DNA of 64,000 nt, taken from NCBI RefSeq assembly GCF_002234375.1, contig NZ_NMQV01000002.1, positions 62,001 to 126,000 of the forward strand, read 5' to 3'. The DNA is from Pseudomonas fluvialis. GTDB taxonomy: Bacteria > Pseudomonadota > Gammaproteobacteria > Pseudomonadales > Pseudomonadaceae. Each line of letters opens with the position of its first letter. Within the stretch, counting starts at the first letter, position 1. The notes below the pieces were generated by a model that did not search any database, was not told the DNA's origin, and worked only from the letters and a program-made list of their open reading frames with translations. Positions 54,588-64,000 of the stretch are shown here, piece after piece. Both the position numbers and the translations under genes were made by a program.

Positions 54588-55871
54588 TCAGTTCATACCC
54601 AGCAGCGCGGGCAGGCCCAGGGACACCGCGGGAATGTAGGTGATGATCAGCAGGAAGCTGAGCAGCAGCATCAGCCATGGCCAGGCGGCGCGAATCACCG
54701 AGGTCAGGGGCATGCCGGTGACGGCCGAGGTGACGAACAGGTTGAGCCCCACGGGCGGGGTAATCAGGCCGATTTCCATGTTCACCACCATGATGATGCC
54801 CAGGTGGATGGGGTCGATGCCCAGCTGCACGGCGATGGGGAACAGGATCGGCGCGAGGATCAGGATGATCGCCGACGGTTCCATGAATGCGCCGGCCAGC
54901 AGCAGCACGATGTTCACCACCAGCAGGAACTGCCAGGGCTGCAGGCCCAGTTCGACGACCCAGGCGGTGATTTGCTGGGGGATCTGCTCGGTGGTCAGCA
55001 CGTGGGCGAACAGCATGGCGTTGGCGATGATGAACATCAGCATGATGGTCAGCTTGCCGGACTCCAGCAGCACGCGCGGGGTTTCCCGCAGGCGCATGTC
55101 CTTGTAGACGAAAATGGCTACGAAGGCGGCATAGACCGCCGCCACGGCGGCTGCTTCGGTGGGGGTGAACATGCCGGTGTAGATGCCGCCGAGGATGATC
55201 ACCATCAGCAGCAAGCCCCAGATCGCCTTGCGTGCTGCGCTCAGCCATTCGCGCAGGGTGGCACGCGGCAGTGCCGGCAGCTTCTTGACCCGGGCGACGA
55301 TATAGATCGCCAGCATCAGTGCCACACCGAGCAGGACTCCGGGAATGACTCCGGCCATGAACAGCTTGCCCACCGACTGCTCGGTGGCGGCGGCGTACAC
55401 CACCATGACGATCGATGGCGGGATGAGAATGCCCAGGGTGCCGGCATTGCAGACGATGCCGGCGCCGAACGCCTGCGGATAACCGGAACGCACCATGCCG
55501 GCGATGGCAATCGAGCCCACCGCGGCCACGGTGGCCGGCGATGAGCCGGACAGGGCGGCGAACAGCATGCAGGCCAGCACCGCGCCAATCGCCAGGCCGC
55601 CACGGATATGTCCGACACAGGCGTTGGCGAAGTCGATCAGGCGCTTGGCCACGCCGCCAGTGGTCATGAAGGCACCAGACAGCAGGAAGAATGGAATGGC
55701 CAGCAGGGTGTAGTGCTCGCTGGTTTCGAACAGCTTGATGGCCAGCGAACGGACCGAGTCGGGGCTGAACAGCATGATGGTGATCGAGCCGGCCAGCCCC
55801 AGGGAGGCAGCGATCGGCACGCCGATGAACATCAGCAGGAACAGCAGGAGGAACAAGAACAGCACGGTCAT
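54588..55871 (-). CDS. dctM: TRAP C4-dicarboxylate transporter large permease DctM
   Basis: A 427-residue inner-membrane protein with about twelve hydrophobic segments and the DctM motifs LLAIPFFLLSGAFM, FAALSGSSPATVAAVGSIAIAGM, NAGTLGILIPPSIVMVVYA and VVNMEIGLITPPVGLNLFV. It uses the ion gradient to import succinate, fumarate or malate delivered by DctP. Its start overlaps the dctQ stop by 4 bp. The order dctP-dctQ-dctM matches the characterised P. aeruginosa system. Confidence 0.95.
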   Translation of the reverse strand: MTVLFLFLLLFLLMFIGVPIAASLGLAGSITIMLFSPDSVRSLAIKLFETSEHYTLLAIPFFLLSGAFMTTGGVAKRLIDFANACVGHIRGGLAIGAVLACMLFAALSGSSPATVAAVGSIAIAGMVRSGYPQAFGAGIVCNAGTLGILIPPSIVMVVYAAATEQSVGKLFMAGVIPGVLLGVALMLAIYIVARVKKLPALPRATLREWLSAARKAIWGLLLMVIILGGIYTGMFTPTEAAAVAAVYAAFVAIFVYKDMRLRETPRVLLESGKLTIMLMFIIANAMLFAHVLTTEQIPQQITAWVVELGLQPWQFLLVVNIVLLLAGAFMEPSAIILILAPILFPIAVQLGIDPIHLGIIMVVNMEIGLITPPVGLNLFVTSAVTGMPLTSVIRAAWPWLMLLLSFLLIITYIPAVSLGLPALLGMN

Positions 55872-56497
55872 GGCTTGGCCTCCTCGTGCTCGTTGATTTT
55901 CAACGCATCGGCGGCTTCGTCAGCCAGGCCCAGGCCGGTCTGCTGGTTACGCAGGATGCGCACGAGGATTTCGCAGAAGCGCACAAACACCATGGCGTAA
56001 CCGAAGGGCACGATCAGCGCGATCTGCCACTGCATGACGCCAAAGTGGCCAAGGTCTTCGGCACCGATGCCGGCGATAAACAGGGTGCGCACCCAGTCAT
56101 AGCTGCCCAGGGCAATCAGCCCGGCATAGCCCAGGCAGCACAGGCAGGCCAGCACCCCGATGCAGCGCTGTATGCCGCGCGGGGCCAGCTTGACCAGCGC
56201 GTCCACGCCGATGTGTCCGGCGGTGCGTACGCCATAGGCCAGGCCGAAGAAGATCAGCCAGCCAAACAGGGCCTTGGTCAGCGCGTTGCTCCAGGTCATG
56301 GCCTGCGCCAGGTCGAGAATGAAATCGCCGATGGCCAGCAGCGCTTCATGGCCGCCAAAGTAGTCACCCAGCCAGTAGAACAGGGTGTAGAAGTTGTTGA
56401 GGATCACGTAGGCGAAGGTGATCAGCGTCATGGTCGCCAGGAGAAAGGCGATGAAGCCTTCCTCGAAGTGCTCCCAGGCGCGCCGCAAGGCGTTCAT
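55868..56497 (-). CDS. dctQ: TRAP transporter small permease DctQ
   Basis: A 209-residue inner-membrane protein with four hydrophobic helices, including FEEGFIAFLLATMTLITFAYVILNN and TKALFGWLIFFGLAYGVRTAGHIGVDALVKLAP, the DctQ signature. It has a charged C-terminal tail (NEHEEAKP). It links to DctM in the membrane and is overlapped by dctM by 4 bp. An 81-bp gap with a 10-bp hairpin separates it from dctP. Confidence 0.93.
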   Translation of the reverse strand: MNALRRAWEHFEEGFIAFLLATMTLITFAYVILNNFYTLFYWLGDYFGGHEALLAIGDFILDLAQAMTWSNALTKALFGWLIFFGLAYGVRTAGHIGVDALVKLAPRGIQRCIGVLACLCCLGYAGLIALGSYDWVRTLFIAGIGAEDLGHFGVMQWQIALIVPFGYAMVFVRFCEILVRILRNQQTGLGLADEAADALKINEHEEAKP

Positions 56498-56527
56498 GGT
56501 CGGTTCTCCGCAATGCAGGGACGGGCA

Positions 56528-56552
56528 GGGCAGGCCGGCACTCGGCCTGCCC
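56528..56552 (-). other. Intercistronic hairpin between dctP and dctQ
   Basis: GGGCAGGCCG (56528-56537) and CGGCCTGCCC (56543-56552) form a perfect 10-bp stem with a 5-nt loop, directly after the binding-protein gene. With no following U-tract it probably stabilises the upstream dctP message relative to the permease genes. Confidence 0.6.
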
Positions 56553-56578
56553 CGTCGATTGGCCGCAAGGCCTGCGTG

Positions 56579-57727
<1,149 letters not shown>

Positions 57728-57787
57728 CTAACGTGCGGGAAATTGGCTTTTCTGCATGAGCCATGACGGGGTGGTGGCGTGAGCGCT

Positions 57788-57835
57788 TGGCGAATCTTCG
57801 CCAGTTGCTCCGGGTGGGTTGGCGGAAATCCGCCA
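57788..57835. promoter_or_regulatory. Two tandem DctD-like enhancer palindromes upstream of dctP
   Basis: TGGCGAATCTTCGCCA (57788-57803) and TGGCGGAAATCCGCCA (57820-57835) are two related dyads with 7-bp arms, centred 32 bp apart (three helical turns) and 108-155 bp upstream of the -24 element. The second contains GCGGAAATCCGC, which matches the core I recall for rhizobial DctD upstream activating sites. Their position fits an enhancer for an RpoN activator. Confidence 0.6.
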
Positions 57836-57850
57836 GCGTGCTGGGTGGGG

Positions 57851-58600
57851 CTAACCAGGCAGGTGCAGACGCGTTTCGCCCAGCGCCTGACCCAGTGGCC
57901 CAAAGCGTCGCTCGCGCAGTTGCTGGCGACCATCGGCAAACTGGCGCAGCAGGGTGCTGGCGCGTGTGCCGTAGTGTGCGCTGTGGATGAAGATGCTCGA
58001 CAGTAGGCGCTCGCTGGCCTGGCCGATGCCGGTATCCGGCAGTTCGGCGTCCGTGGCCGGCTGGCGGTCGGCGAGCAGCTCCAGCAGGCGCTCGTCATCG
58101 GCGTCGAGGTGCTCCGCCAGGCCCTGGCGCAGGCGCAGCAACTTGGGCCAGGGGCTGTCCAGGTCGGCATTGCTCAGAGCGTACAGGCCGGGTGCGAGGA
58201 CGCGCGCCTGGCCGCTACGGGCGTTGAGGTGGCAAAGCTGCTGGCCGTCGCCGAGCAGCAGGTTGAAGCCGGCATAGCGTGGCAGTTGCGCCTGCAGGCG
58301 CGCCAGGTAGTCGGTGATCGACAGTTCGCCCTGCAGGAAGTCGCGTGGCAGCGCGCCGCGCGAGTGCTGGCCGGGTGGCTGGCGCGGGTCGCGGATGTTG
58401 GTCAGCGCCGCGAAGCGTCCCCGTCGGTCAACGCCCAGCCAGGTGCCGCCGGCTTGCAGATCGCGGCCGGCGAACAGCCCGGGGCTGTCCGGCCATTCGC
58501 TCAGCGCCTGGCTGGGCCGGGCATAGAATTCGTCGCGATTGGCCAGCACCAGCAGGGGCTGGGGCTGGCCGGGTCGCCAGGCAAAGGCCAGCAGGCACAT
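57851..58600 (-). CDS. NRDE-family (TANGO2-like) protein
   Basis: A 249-residue protein starting MCLLAFAW, so Cys2 becomes N-terminal, as in Ntn-hydrolase-like folds. The eponymous NRDE motif appears in LLVLANRDEFYARPSQAL, followed by GGTWLGVDRRGRFAALTNIRDP and the C-terminal SSIFIHSAHYGTRASTLL. Eukaryotic TANGO2 and bacterial homologues have been linked to heme trafficking, but the biochemical role is not settled. The ATG at 58598-58600 is chosen because of the conserved MCLL start. Confidence 0.9.
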   Translation of the reverse strand: MCLLAFAWRPGQPQPLLVLANRDEFYARPSQALSEWPDSPGLFAGRDLQAGGTWLGVDRRGRFAALTNIRDPRQPPGQHSRGALPRDFLQGELSITDYLARLQAQLPRYAGFNLLLGDGQQLCHLNARSGQARVLAPGLYALSNADLDSPWPKLLRLRQGLAEHLDADDERLLELLADRQPATDAELPDTGIGQASERLLSSIFIHSAHYGTRASTLLRQFADGRQQLRERRFGPLGQALGETRLHLPG

Positions 58601-58748
58601 GGTAGAGCTCCGGGCGAGTGCGCCGGGTGGCGCGGCTGATGGCCGACAGTAGGCGATGGCCGGGCAGCTTGTCCATTCACAGACCGAGCAGCGAGCTTTA
58701 GCTCGGCCCGCCGAGCAGTTACCATGCCGCTTCGCGTACGGGGGTGTC

Positions 58749-59531
58749 ATGGAATTTCTGCTCTACATGCTGCTGGGGGCTGCCGCCGGCGTGCTGGCCG
58801 GGCTGTTCGGTGTCGGTGGCGGGTTGATCATCGTGCCGGTGCTGGTGTTCAGTTTCACTGCCCAGGGCTTTGCCCCCGAGGTACTGACCCACCTGGCCGT
58901 GGGCACCTCGCTGGCCACCATCATCTTCACCTCGATCAACTCGGTGCTCGAGCACCAGCGCAAGGGCGCGGTGCGCTGGCCGATCTTTGCCTGGATGGCG
59001 CTGGGTATCCTCCTCGGCACCGGCCTGGGCAGCCTGACGGCCGCTTCCCTGCAGGGTCCCCTGTTGCAGAAAGTCATCGGCAGCTTTGCCATTCTGATCG
59101 CCATCCAGATGGCCCTGGATCTCAAGCCGCGGGCCAGTCGCGCCGTGCCCGGGCGGCTGGGGTTGACGGCTGCCGGTGGCGTCATCGGCTGGGCCTCGGC
59201 GATCTTTGGTATCGGTGGCGGTTCGCTGACCGTGCCGTTCCTGACCTGGCGCAGTGTGATGATGCAGCAGGCTGTAGCGACCTCGGCAGCTTGCGGGTTG
59301 CCGATAGCCCTGGCCGGTGCGCTGAGCTTCATGCTGATCGGTTGGGAGCGCCCGGCGCTGCCGGCGTGGAGCCTGGGCTTTGTCTACCTGCCGGCGCTGC
59401 TCGGCATTGCCCTGACCTCGATGTATTTCGCCCGCTTGGGGGCGCGTCTGGCCCATCGCCTGTCGCCGCGCCTGCTCAAGCGCCTGTTCGCCCTGCTGCT
59501 GTTCTGTGTTGGCAGCAGCTTTCTGCTCTGA
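58749..59531 (+). CDS. TauE/SafE-family sulfite/organosulfonate permease-like protein
   Basis: A 260-residue membrane protein with about eight helices and the two TauE/SafE repeat signatures: GVLAGLFGVGGGLIIVPVLVFSF and GWASAIFGIGGGSLTVPFLTWRSVMMQQAVATSAACGLPIALAGA. Family members move sulfite, sulfoacetate or related anions; the substrate here is not known. It is divergent from the NRDE gene, and lgt begins 9 bp after its stop, suggesting cotranscription with lgt-thyA. Confidence 0.9.
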   Translation: MEFLLYMLLGAAAGVLAGLFGVGGGLIIVPVLVFSFTAQGFAPEVLTHLAVGTSLATIIFTSINSVLEHQRKGAVRWPIFAWMALGILLGTGLGSLTAASLQGPLLQKVIGSFAILIAIQMALDLKPRASRAVPGRLGLTAAGGVIGWASAIFGIGGGSLTVPFLTWRSVMMQQAVATSAACGLPIALAGALSFMLIGWERPALPAWSLGFVYLPALLGIALTSMYFARLGARLAHRLSPRLLKRLFALLLFCVGSSFLL

Positions 59532-59540
59532 GGCTCGACC

Positions 59541-60332
59541 ATGCTGGCTTATCCTGCGATCAACCCGGTAGCCCTTGACCTGGGCTTTGTACAAATCCAC
59601 TGGTACGGCCTGATGTACCTGATCGGCATTGGCGGCGCCTGGTGGCTGGCCGCGCGCCGGCTGGCGGCCTTCGACCCGCGCTGGACGCGTGACACGCTGT
59701 CGGATCTGGTGTTCTGGGTGGCCATGGGGGTGATCCTCGGCGGGAGACTGGGTTACGTGCTGTTCTATGACCTGTCCAGCTACCTGGCCAACCCGGCGCT
59801 GATCCTCCAGGTATGGAAGGGCGGCATGTCCTTCCACGGCGGCTTCATCGGCGTGTTGCTGGCCACCGCCTGGTTTGCCCGTCGGCAGGGCAAGACCTTC
59901 TTCGAGCTGATGGATTTTATCGCCCCGCTGGTGCCGATCGGCCTGGGTGCCGGGCGTATCGGCAACTTCATCAATGCCGAGTTGTGGGGCAAGGCCAGCG
60001 ACCTGCCCTGGGCCATGGTGTTTCCCACCGACCCGCAGCAGCTGCCCCGTCATCCCTCGCAGCTTTACCAGTTCGCCCTGGAAGGCCTGGCGCTGTTCGT
60101 CATCCTCTGGCTGTATACCCGCAAGCCGCGCCCGACCATGGCGGTGTCCGGGCTGTTCGCCATCTGCTATGGCAGCTTCCGTATCCTCGTCGAGTTCGTA
60201 CGCGTGCCGGATGCCCAGCTGGGCTACCTGGCGTTTGGCTGGCTGACCATGGGGCAGTTGCTCAGCCTGCCGATGATTGCCGTTGGTGTGCTGCTGATGG
60301 TCTTGGCGTATCGCCGCCAGGCGGCTGCCTGA
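59541..60332 (+). CDS. lgt: Phosphatidylglycerol-prolipoprotein diacylglyceryl transferase
   Basis: A 263-residue inner-membrane enzyme that attaches diacylglycerol to the lipobox cysteine of prolipoproteins, such as LptM in this window. Key motifs are [32 protein letters not shown], the catalytic HGGFIG ([13 protein letters not shown]) and the signature [27 protein letters not shown]. The C-terminal [12 protein letters not shown] is also typical. Seven hydrophobic helices are visible. thyA follows after 79 bp. Confidence 0.96.
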   Translation: MLAYPAINPVALDLGFVQIHWYGLMYLIGIGGAWWLAARRLAAFDPRWTRDTLSDLVFWVAMGVILGGRLGYVLFYDLSSYLANPALILQVWKGGMSFHGGFIGVLLATAWFARRQGKTFFELMDFIAPLVPIGLGAGRIGNFINAELWGKASDLPWAMVFPTDPQQLPRHPSQLYQFALEGLALFVILWLYTRKPRPTMAVSGLFAICYGSFRILVEFVRVPDAQLGYLAFGWLTMGQLLSLPMIAVGVLLMVLAYRRQAAA

Positions 60333-60411
60333 AGCCCGGCTGATTTGGATACACTGGCTACTTTGCCCGGGCGCCTGAGCAGGCACCCGCGACCTGTCCC
60401 GCGGAGCTGAG

Positions 60412-61206
60412 ATGAAACAGTACCTCGACCTGATGCGCCACGTGCGCGAGCACGGCACCTTCAAGGAAGACCGCACCGGCACCGGCACCTATTCGGTGTT
60501 TGGCTACCAGATGCGCTTCGACCTGGCCGAGGGCTTTCCCCTGGTGACCACCAAGAAGTGCCACCTCAAGTCGATCATTCACGAGCTGCTGTGGTTCCTC
60601 AAGGGCGAGACCAACATCCGCTACCTGAAGGAAAACGGCGTGAGTATCTGGGACGAATGGGCCGACCAGAACGGCGAACTGGGGCCGGTCTATGGCTACC
60701 AGTGGCGCAGCTGGCCGGCGCCGAATGGCGAGTCGATCGACCAGATCAGCAAGCTGATCGAGATGATCAAAGCCAATCCCGATTCGCGCCGGCTGATCGT
60801 TTCCGCCTGGAACCCCGCATTGGTCGAGCAGATGGCGCTGCCGCCCTGCCATGCGTTGTTCCAGTTCTATGTGGCGGACGGCAAGCTGAGCTGCCAGCTG
60901 TACCAGCGCTCAGCGGACATCTTCCTCGGTGTGCCCTTCAACATCGCCAGCTATGCGCTGCTGACCCTGATGGTGGCGCAGGTCTGCGACCTGCAGCCGG
61001 GTGAGTTCATCTGGACCGGCGGTGACTGTCACCTCTACGCCAACCACCTGGAGCAGGCCGATCTGCAGCTGGGTCGCGAGCCGCTGCCGCTGCCGACCAT
61101 GCAGCTCAATCCGCGGGTGAAGGACCTGTTCGCCTTCCGTTTTGATGATTTCGAGTTGCTTGGCTATCAGGCGCACCCGCACATCAAGGCGCCTGTGGCG
61201 GTATAA
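60412..61206 (+). CDS. thyA: Thymidylate synthase
   Basis: A 264-residue enzyme that methylates dUMP to dTMP with methylenetetrahydrofolate. The catalytic cysteine is C146 in [13 protein letters not shown], exactly as in E. coli. Other motifs are [49 protein letters not shown], and the dUMP-binding [19 protein letters not shown]. Length is identical to the E. coli enzyme. The lgt-thyA order is conserved in gammaproteobacteria. Confidence 0.98.
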   Translation: MKQYLDLMRHVREHGTFKEDRTGTGTYSVFGYQMRFDLAEGFPLVTTKKCHLKSIIHELLWFLKGETNIRYLKENGVSIWDEWADQNGELGPVYGYQWRSWPAPNGESIDQISKLIEMIKANPDSRRLIVSAWNPALVEQMALPPCHALFQFYVADGKLSCQLYQRSADIFLGVPFNIASYALLTLMVAQVCDLQPGEFIWTGGDCHLYANHLEQADLQLGREPLPLPTMQLNPRVKDLFAFRFDDFELLGYQAHPHIKAPVAV

Positions 61207-61236
61207 GCGTCGGCGGTTGCTCGGGGCGTGCCCGGG

Positions 61237-61437
61237 CTAGGCGCTGTGGCGGTGTGACGTACGCTGCTGCAGGGCCTGGCCGTCATCCCAGCCGGCCTCC
61301 CAGGCCGCGGCGGGAATGGCCGCCTGGTAGGGCTGGCGGGTCAGTGGCTGGCCGGTCATGCCGGCCATGTAGCCTTGCTGGTAGGCCTTGTTGAGGCTTT
61401 CCAGACTCCAGTGTTGTTCGGCATCCGCAGCGTCCAT
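61237..61437 (-). CDS. Ribosome modulation factor-like small protein
   Basis: A 66-residue protein (78 if the ATG at 61473 is used). The stretch LNKAYQQGYMAGMTGQPLTRQPYQ followed by AAAWEAGWDDGQALQQ parallels the RMF pattern (RGYQAGI-GRS...CPYQ...R-QWLGGWREA). It is short and otherwise unremarkable, with a C-terminal His/Arg tail. RMF converts 70S ribosomes to inactive 100S dimers; this relative may act similarly, but that is inference. It is convergent with thyA and lies downstream of gshA. Confidence 0.65.
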   Translation of the reverse strand: MDAADAEQHWSLESLNKAYQQGYMAGMTGQPLTRQPYQAAIPAAAWEAGWDDGQALQQRTSHRHSA

Positions 61438-61581
61438 GACAGCCACCCGATGAGGGAATCGATCTGCGACCATCCTAGCGGCTGTCTGGCGTGCGGGCCT
61501 GGCCGGTCGTCTGCGTACACCGGCAGCTGGTCAGATCTGTGCGCTGTCGCACAATGTTGAATGATCGGTCAGCCAGCCTGG

Positions 61582-63135
61582 CTACAGGCTGGCCTGAAAC
61601 GCCGCGACGTAGGCGGCGAAATCCTCCTGCGGCTGGGCTTCCAGCGCGGCCTGGTCGGCCAGCGACTGCTCGGCCAGGGCCGTGAAACGTGCCTGCGCGT
61701 CAGCGGACAGGGCGTTCTCGCGCAGTGCCTGCCTGTGCTGGCGGCTCAGTTGCAGGGCCAGCTCGCGGAAGCTCTGGCCGCTGTTGCGCAGATCATCAAG
61801 CAGGCGTGCCGAGGGCGTCAGGCTGACATCGGCGAGCTTGTCGCGCTGGCTGGCCAGGGCGCGGGTATGTCGGTCATCGCCATGTGCCTGGTCGAGCAGG
61901 GCGGCACACTCGGCGATGCCGTCGAGCAGTTCGCCAGCCCAGCTGCGCAAGTCGATGGCCTGGCCTTGGCGCTGCAGTTGCAGGCCGGGCTGGCGGCCCT
62001 GTTTGACCACGCGCTGGAAGTTGTCCTGGCAGGCCGGGCACTCGTTGCCGGTCAGCGCCGGGCTGTCGCTCAGGCTGCAATAGAGCAGGAAGGCATCGAG
62101 GAAATGCGCCTGGGCCAGGTCGATGCCCAGCGGCAGGTAGGGATTGATGTCCAGGCAGCGCACTTCCACATACTGCACGCCGCGTGCGGCCAGTGCCTGC
62201 AGTGGGCGTTCGCCGGGCAGGGTGACGCGTTTCGGGCGAATGCTCGAGTAGTACTCGTTTTCGATCTGCAACAGGTTGGTGTTGAGCTGCAGCCATTCGC
62301 CGTCACGCTGCGTGCCGATCGCCTCGTAGGGCGGGTAGGGCGTCGAGACGGCCTGGCGCAGGCTGGCAATGTAGCTGTCCAGGCTGTTGTAGCAGGGCGT
62401 CAGGCTGGACTGGGCATTGTTCTGGTAGCCCAGGTCGCTCATGCGCAGGCTGGTCGCCCAGGGCAGGTAGGCGGTATCCGCGTCGAGGCTTTGCAGGTCG
62501 TTTGCAGCGCCGCGCAGGAAGCTCTTGTCCAGCGCCGGTGAGGCGCCGAACAGGTACATGAGCAGCCAGCTGTAGCGGCGGAAATTGCGGATCAGGGCGA
62601 TATAGCCCAGGGAGCCGGCTGCCGCTTCCTGCTCGCCATAGAGCAGCGTCCAGAGCGCCGGCGGCAGGCTGAAGTTGTAGTGAATGCCGGCGATGCACTG
62701 CATGGTCTTGCTGTAGCGCACGGCCAGGCCCTGGCGGTAGACGTACTTGAGGCGGCCCTGGTTGGACTGGCCGTAGCGGGCAATGGGGATCTGTGCCTCG
62801 TCGGGCAGCAGGCCGGGCATCGACGGGCTCCACAGCAGCTCGTCGTGCAGCTGGCTGGCGGTGAAGGCATGGATGTCGCGCAGTTCGTCGAGGGTATGCG
62901 CAACGTCGCGGTGCGTGGCAGTGATGAACTCCAGCAGCGCTTCCGAGTAGTCGGTAGTGATTTGCGCGTGGGTCAGCGCCGAGCCGAGCGCACGCGGGTG
63001 CGCGGTTTGCGCCAGTTGTCCCTGTGCGTCGACGCGCAGGCCTTCACGCTCGATGCCGTGCAGGCACTGGGTGAGCAGCGACAGGTGATCGCCCTGGCCG
63101 AGAAGCGCCAGGCGGCGGGAAAGTAGAGTGCTCAA
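61582..63135 (-). CDS. gshA: Glutamate-cysteine ligase
   Basis: A 517-residue class I glutamate-cysteine ligase for the first step of glutathione synthesis. Motifs include [62 protein letters not shown] and [34 protein letters not shown], all characteristic. The start is apparently a TTG at 63133-63135 with an AAGGAA ribosome site upstream; an ATG is not available near the conserved N terminus. It lies after tex on the same strand, a known pairing. Confidence 0.95.
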   Translation of the reverse strand: MSTLLSRRLALLGQGDHLSLLTQCLHGIEREGLRVDAQGQLAQTAHPRALGSALTHAQITTDYSEALLEFITATHRDVAHTLDELRDIHAFTASQLHDELLWSPSMPGLLPDEAQIPIARYGQSNQGRLKYVYRQGLAVRYSKTMQCIAGIHYNFSLPPALWTLLYGEQEAAAGSLGYIALIRNFRRYSWLLMYLFGASPALDKSFLRGAANDLQSLDADTAYLPWATSLRMSDLGYQNNAQSSLTPCYNSLDSYIASLRQAVSTPYPPYEAIGTQRDGEWLQLNTNLLQIENEYYSSIRPKRVTLPGERPLQALAARGVQYVEVRCLDINPYLPLGIDLAQAHFLDAFLLYCSLSDSPALTGNECPACQDNFQRVVKQGRQPGLQLQRQGQAIDLRSWAGELLDGIAECAALLDQAHGDDRHTRALASQRDKLADVSLTPSARLLDDLRNSGQSFRELALQLSRQHRQALRENALSADAQARFTALAEQSLADQAALEAQPQEDFAAYVAAFQASL

Positions 63136-63195
63136 CGGCGGGATTCCTTACACGGGTATCGCGCCAATATGGGGGCGCTCGGGACACTCTGCAAG

Positions 63196-63215
63196 GGGGC
63201 GGGGCATGCCGCCCC
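63196..63215 (-). terminator. Hairpin between tex and gshA
   Basis: GGGGCGG (63196-63202) and CCGCCCC (63209-63215) form a 7-bp stem with a 6-nt loop after the tex stop codon. The downstream bases on the minus strand (CTTGCAGAG) are not U-rich, so termination would be weak and gshA may be partly cotranscribed with tex. Confidence 0.4.
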
Positions 63216-63228
63216 GCCTGCCGGGCGC

Positions 63229-64000
63229 TTACTTCTTCTTCAGGCTGCGGGCATTGGCGAACAGGTTGGCCATGGCGCCGTTGGCCGGGGCCGGCTTGTC
63301 CTGGCTACTGTGACGCTCGCTGCGTGGCGTGTTGCCGCCGCGCGGCTGGCCGCCACGGCCCTGGCCACGGGCGGGGCCGTCGACTTTCTCGCCCGGGGTG
63401 TCGCTCATGCGCATGGACAGGCCGACGCGGTTGCGCGGGATGTCCACTTCCATGACCTTGACCTTGACGATATCGCCGGCTTTCACCACCTCGTAGGGGT
63501 CCTTGACGAACTTTTCCGACAGCGCGCTGATGTGCACCAGGCCGTCCTGATGGACGCCAATGTCGACGAAGGCGCCGAAGTTGGTGACGTTGGTTACCAC
63601 ACCTTCGAGGATCATCCCCGGTTGCAGGTCCTTGAGGCTCTCCACGCCGTCCTGGAAAGCGGCGGTCTTGAACTCCGGGCGCGGGTCGCGGCCGGGCTTG
63701 TCCAGTTCCTTGAGGATGTCTGTGACGGTCGGCAGGCCGAAGCGTTCGTCGGTGAAACGTGCCGGGTCCAGCTGACGCAGGAAGCTGGAGTCGCCGATCA
63801 GTGTGCGGATATCGCGCCCGGTATCCTGGGCGATGCGCTGCACCAGCGGGTAGGTTTCCGGGTGCACCGCGGAGGCGTCCAGCGGGTTGTCGCCATTCAT
63901 GACGCGCAGGAAGCCGGCGGCCTGCTCGAAGGTCTTCTCGCCCAGGCGCGGCACTTTCTTCAGCTCGGCACGGCTGCGGAACGCGCCGTGGGCATCGCGG
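63229..64000 (-). CDS. tex: Transcription accessory protein Tex (C-terminal part, cut by window end)
   Basis: The visible 257 residues are the C-terminal part of Tex. A helix-hairpin-helix/YqgF-adjacent region ([48 protein letters not shown]) is followed by an S1 RNA-binding domain ([59 protein letters not shown]). The tail is basic and Gly-rich ([11 protein letters not shown]). The frame continues to the window edge, so the gene starts outside. It acts on nucleic acids in transcription, including toxin-gene expression in relatives. Confidence 0.95.
   Translation of the reverse strand, partial: RDAHGAFRSRAELKKVPRLGEKTFEQAAGFLRVMNGDNPLDASAVHPETYPLVQRIAQDTGRDIRTLIGDSSFLRQLDPARFTDERFGLPTVTDILKELDKPGRDPRPEFKTAAFQDGVESLKDLQPGMILEGVVTNVTNFGAFVDIGVHQDGLVHISALSEKFVKDPYEVVKAGDIVKVKVMEVDIPRNRVGLSMRMSDTPGEKVDGPARGQGRGGQPRGGNTPRSERHSSQDKPAPANGAMANLFANARSLKKK

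Noticed and set aside
58719..60488. A 589-codon frame antisense to the TauE/SafE and lgt genes
   Set aside because: Its composition (Gln, Arg, Gly, His rich) is typical of the reverse complement of membrane-protein genes, while the sense strand is unambiguous.

Overview
The window is chromosomal DNA from a Pseudomonas-type gammaproteobacterium. It is GC-rich and densely coded. It carries the genus-typical neighbourhoods lysA-lptM-cyaY-rnk-cyaA, argH-algZ-algR-hemC-hemD-hemX-hemY-dsbB-algQ-algP, hemB-ppk/ppx-trxA-rho-ubiD, serA with its D-2-hydroxyglutarate dehydrogenase partner, dctPQM, lgt-thyA, gshA and tex. The presence of algZ/algR, algQ (rsd) and algP together points to Pseudomonas rather than a relative. 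From memory, several of these blocks lie far apart in P. aeruginosa PAO1 (rho-ubiD next to serA, thyA next to gshA), so this is probably another species. I see no IS element, prophage, integron, CRISPR array, tRNA or rRNA.

Layout: 1-2.5 kb holds lysA (cut by the window start), the lipoprotein LptM, frataxin CyaY, a small zinc-ribbon membrane protein, Rnk and an HPF-like ribosome factor. 2.6-8.3 kb is an accessory cell-surface signalling unit on the minus strand: FecI-type sigma factor, FecR anti-sigma factor, a TonB-dependent transducer with an STN domain, and a periplasmic di-heme peroxidase of the MauG/CcpA family. Fur-box-like sequences precede both fecI and the receptor. cyaA follows at 8.3-11.2 kb.

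11.2-20 kb is a second accessory unit, for 2-aminoethylphosphonate (AEP). A minus-strand arm encodes a LysR regulator, a periplasmic binding protein, an ATPase, a fused double permease and an EamA-type membrane protein. A plus-strand arm encodes a HAD phosphatase, PhnW and PhnX. Together they would import AEP, transaminate it to phosphonoacetaldehyde and split that to acetaldehyde and phosphate. cyaA is therefore flanked by two accessory modules.

20-23.6 kb is a small minus-strand operon of uncertain purpose: a GH114 glycosidase, an NnrS-family heme/copper membrane protein, an unknown protein and a solute-binding protein. 23.6-33.6 kb is core: argH, the AlgZ/AlgR two-component system, tetrapyrrole genes hemCDXY, dsbB, algQ and algP. 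33.6-39.2 kb holds an ABC-F ATPase, a short MscS-like protein, TerC, LysE, a UPF0178 protein, a hotdog thioesterase and ElbB. 39.4-48.9 kb runs hemB, ppk and ppx (tail to tail), trxA, rho, ubiD and a ferredoxin-reductase-like protein. 48.9-54.5 kb has serA divergent from the D-2-hydroxyglutarate dehydrogenase gene, an FAH-family hydrolase and two tandem SdiA-regulated-type beta-propeller proteins. 54.6-57.9 kb is the TRAP transporter dctPQM, preceded by a near-perfect sigma-54 promoter and two DctD-like palindromes. 57.9-64 kb holds an NRDE protein, a TauE/SafE permease, lgt, thyA, an RMF-like small protein, gshA and tex (cut by the window end).

No intergenic stretch exceeds 300 bp. The most promising leads are the sigma/anti-sigma/receptor/peroxidase unit, the bidirectional AEP locus with its repeated operator-like motif, the GH114-NnrS operon, and the dctP control region. 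I found no strong evidence for a wholly new system. All family assignments rest on reading the translated sequence without database searches.
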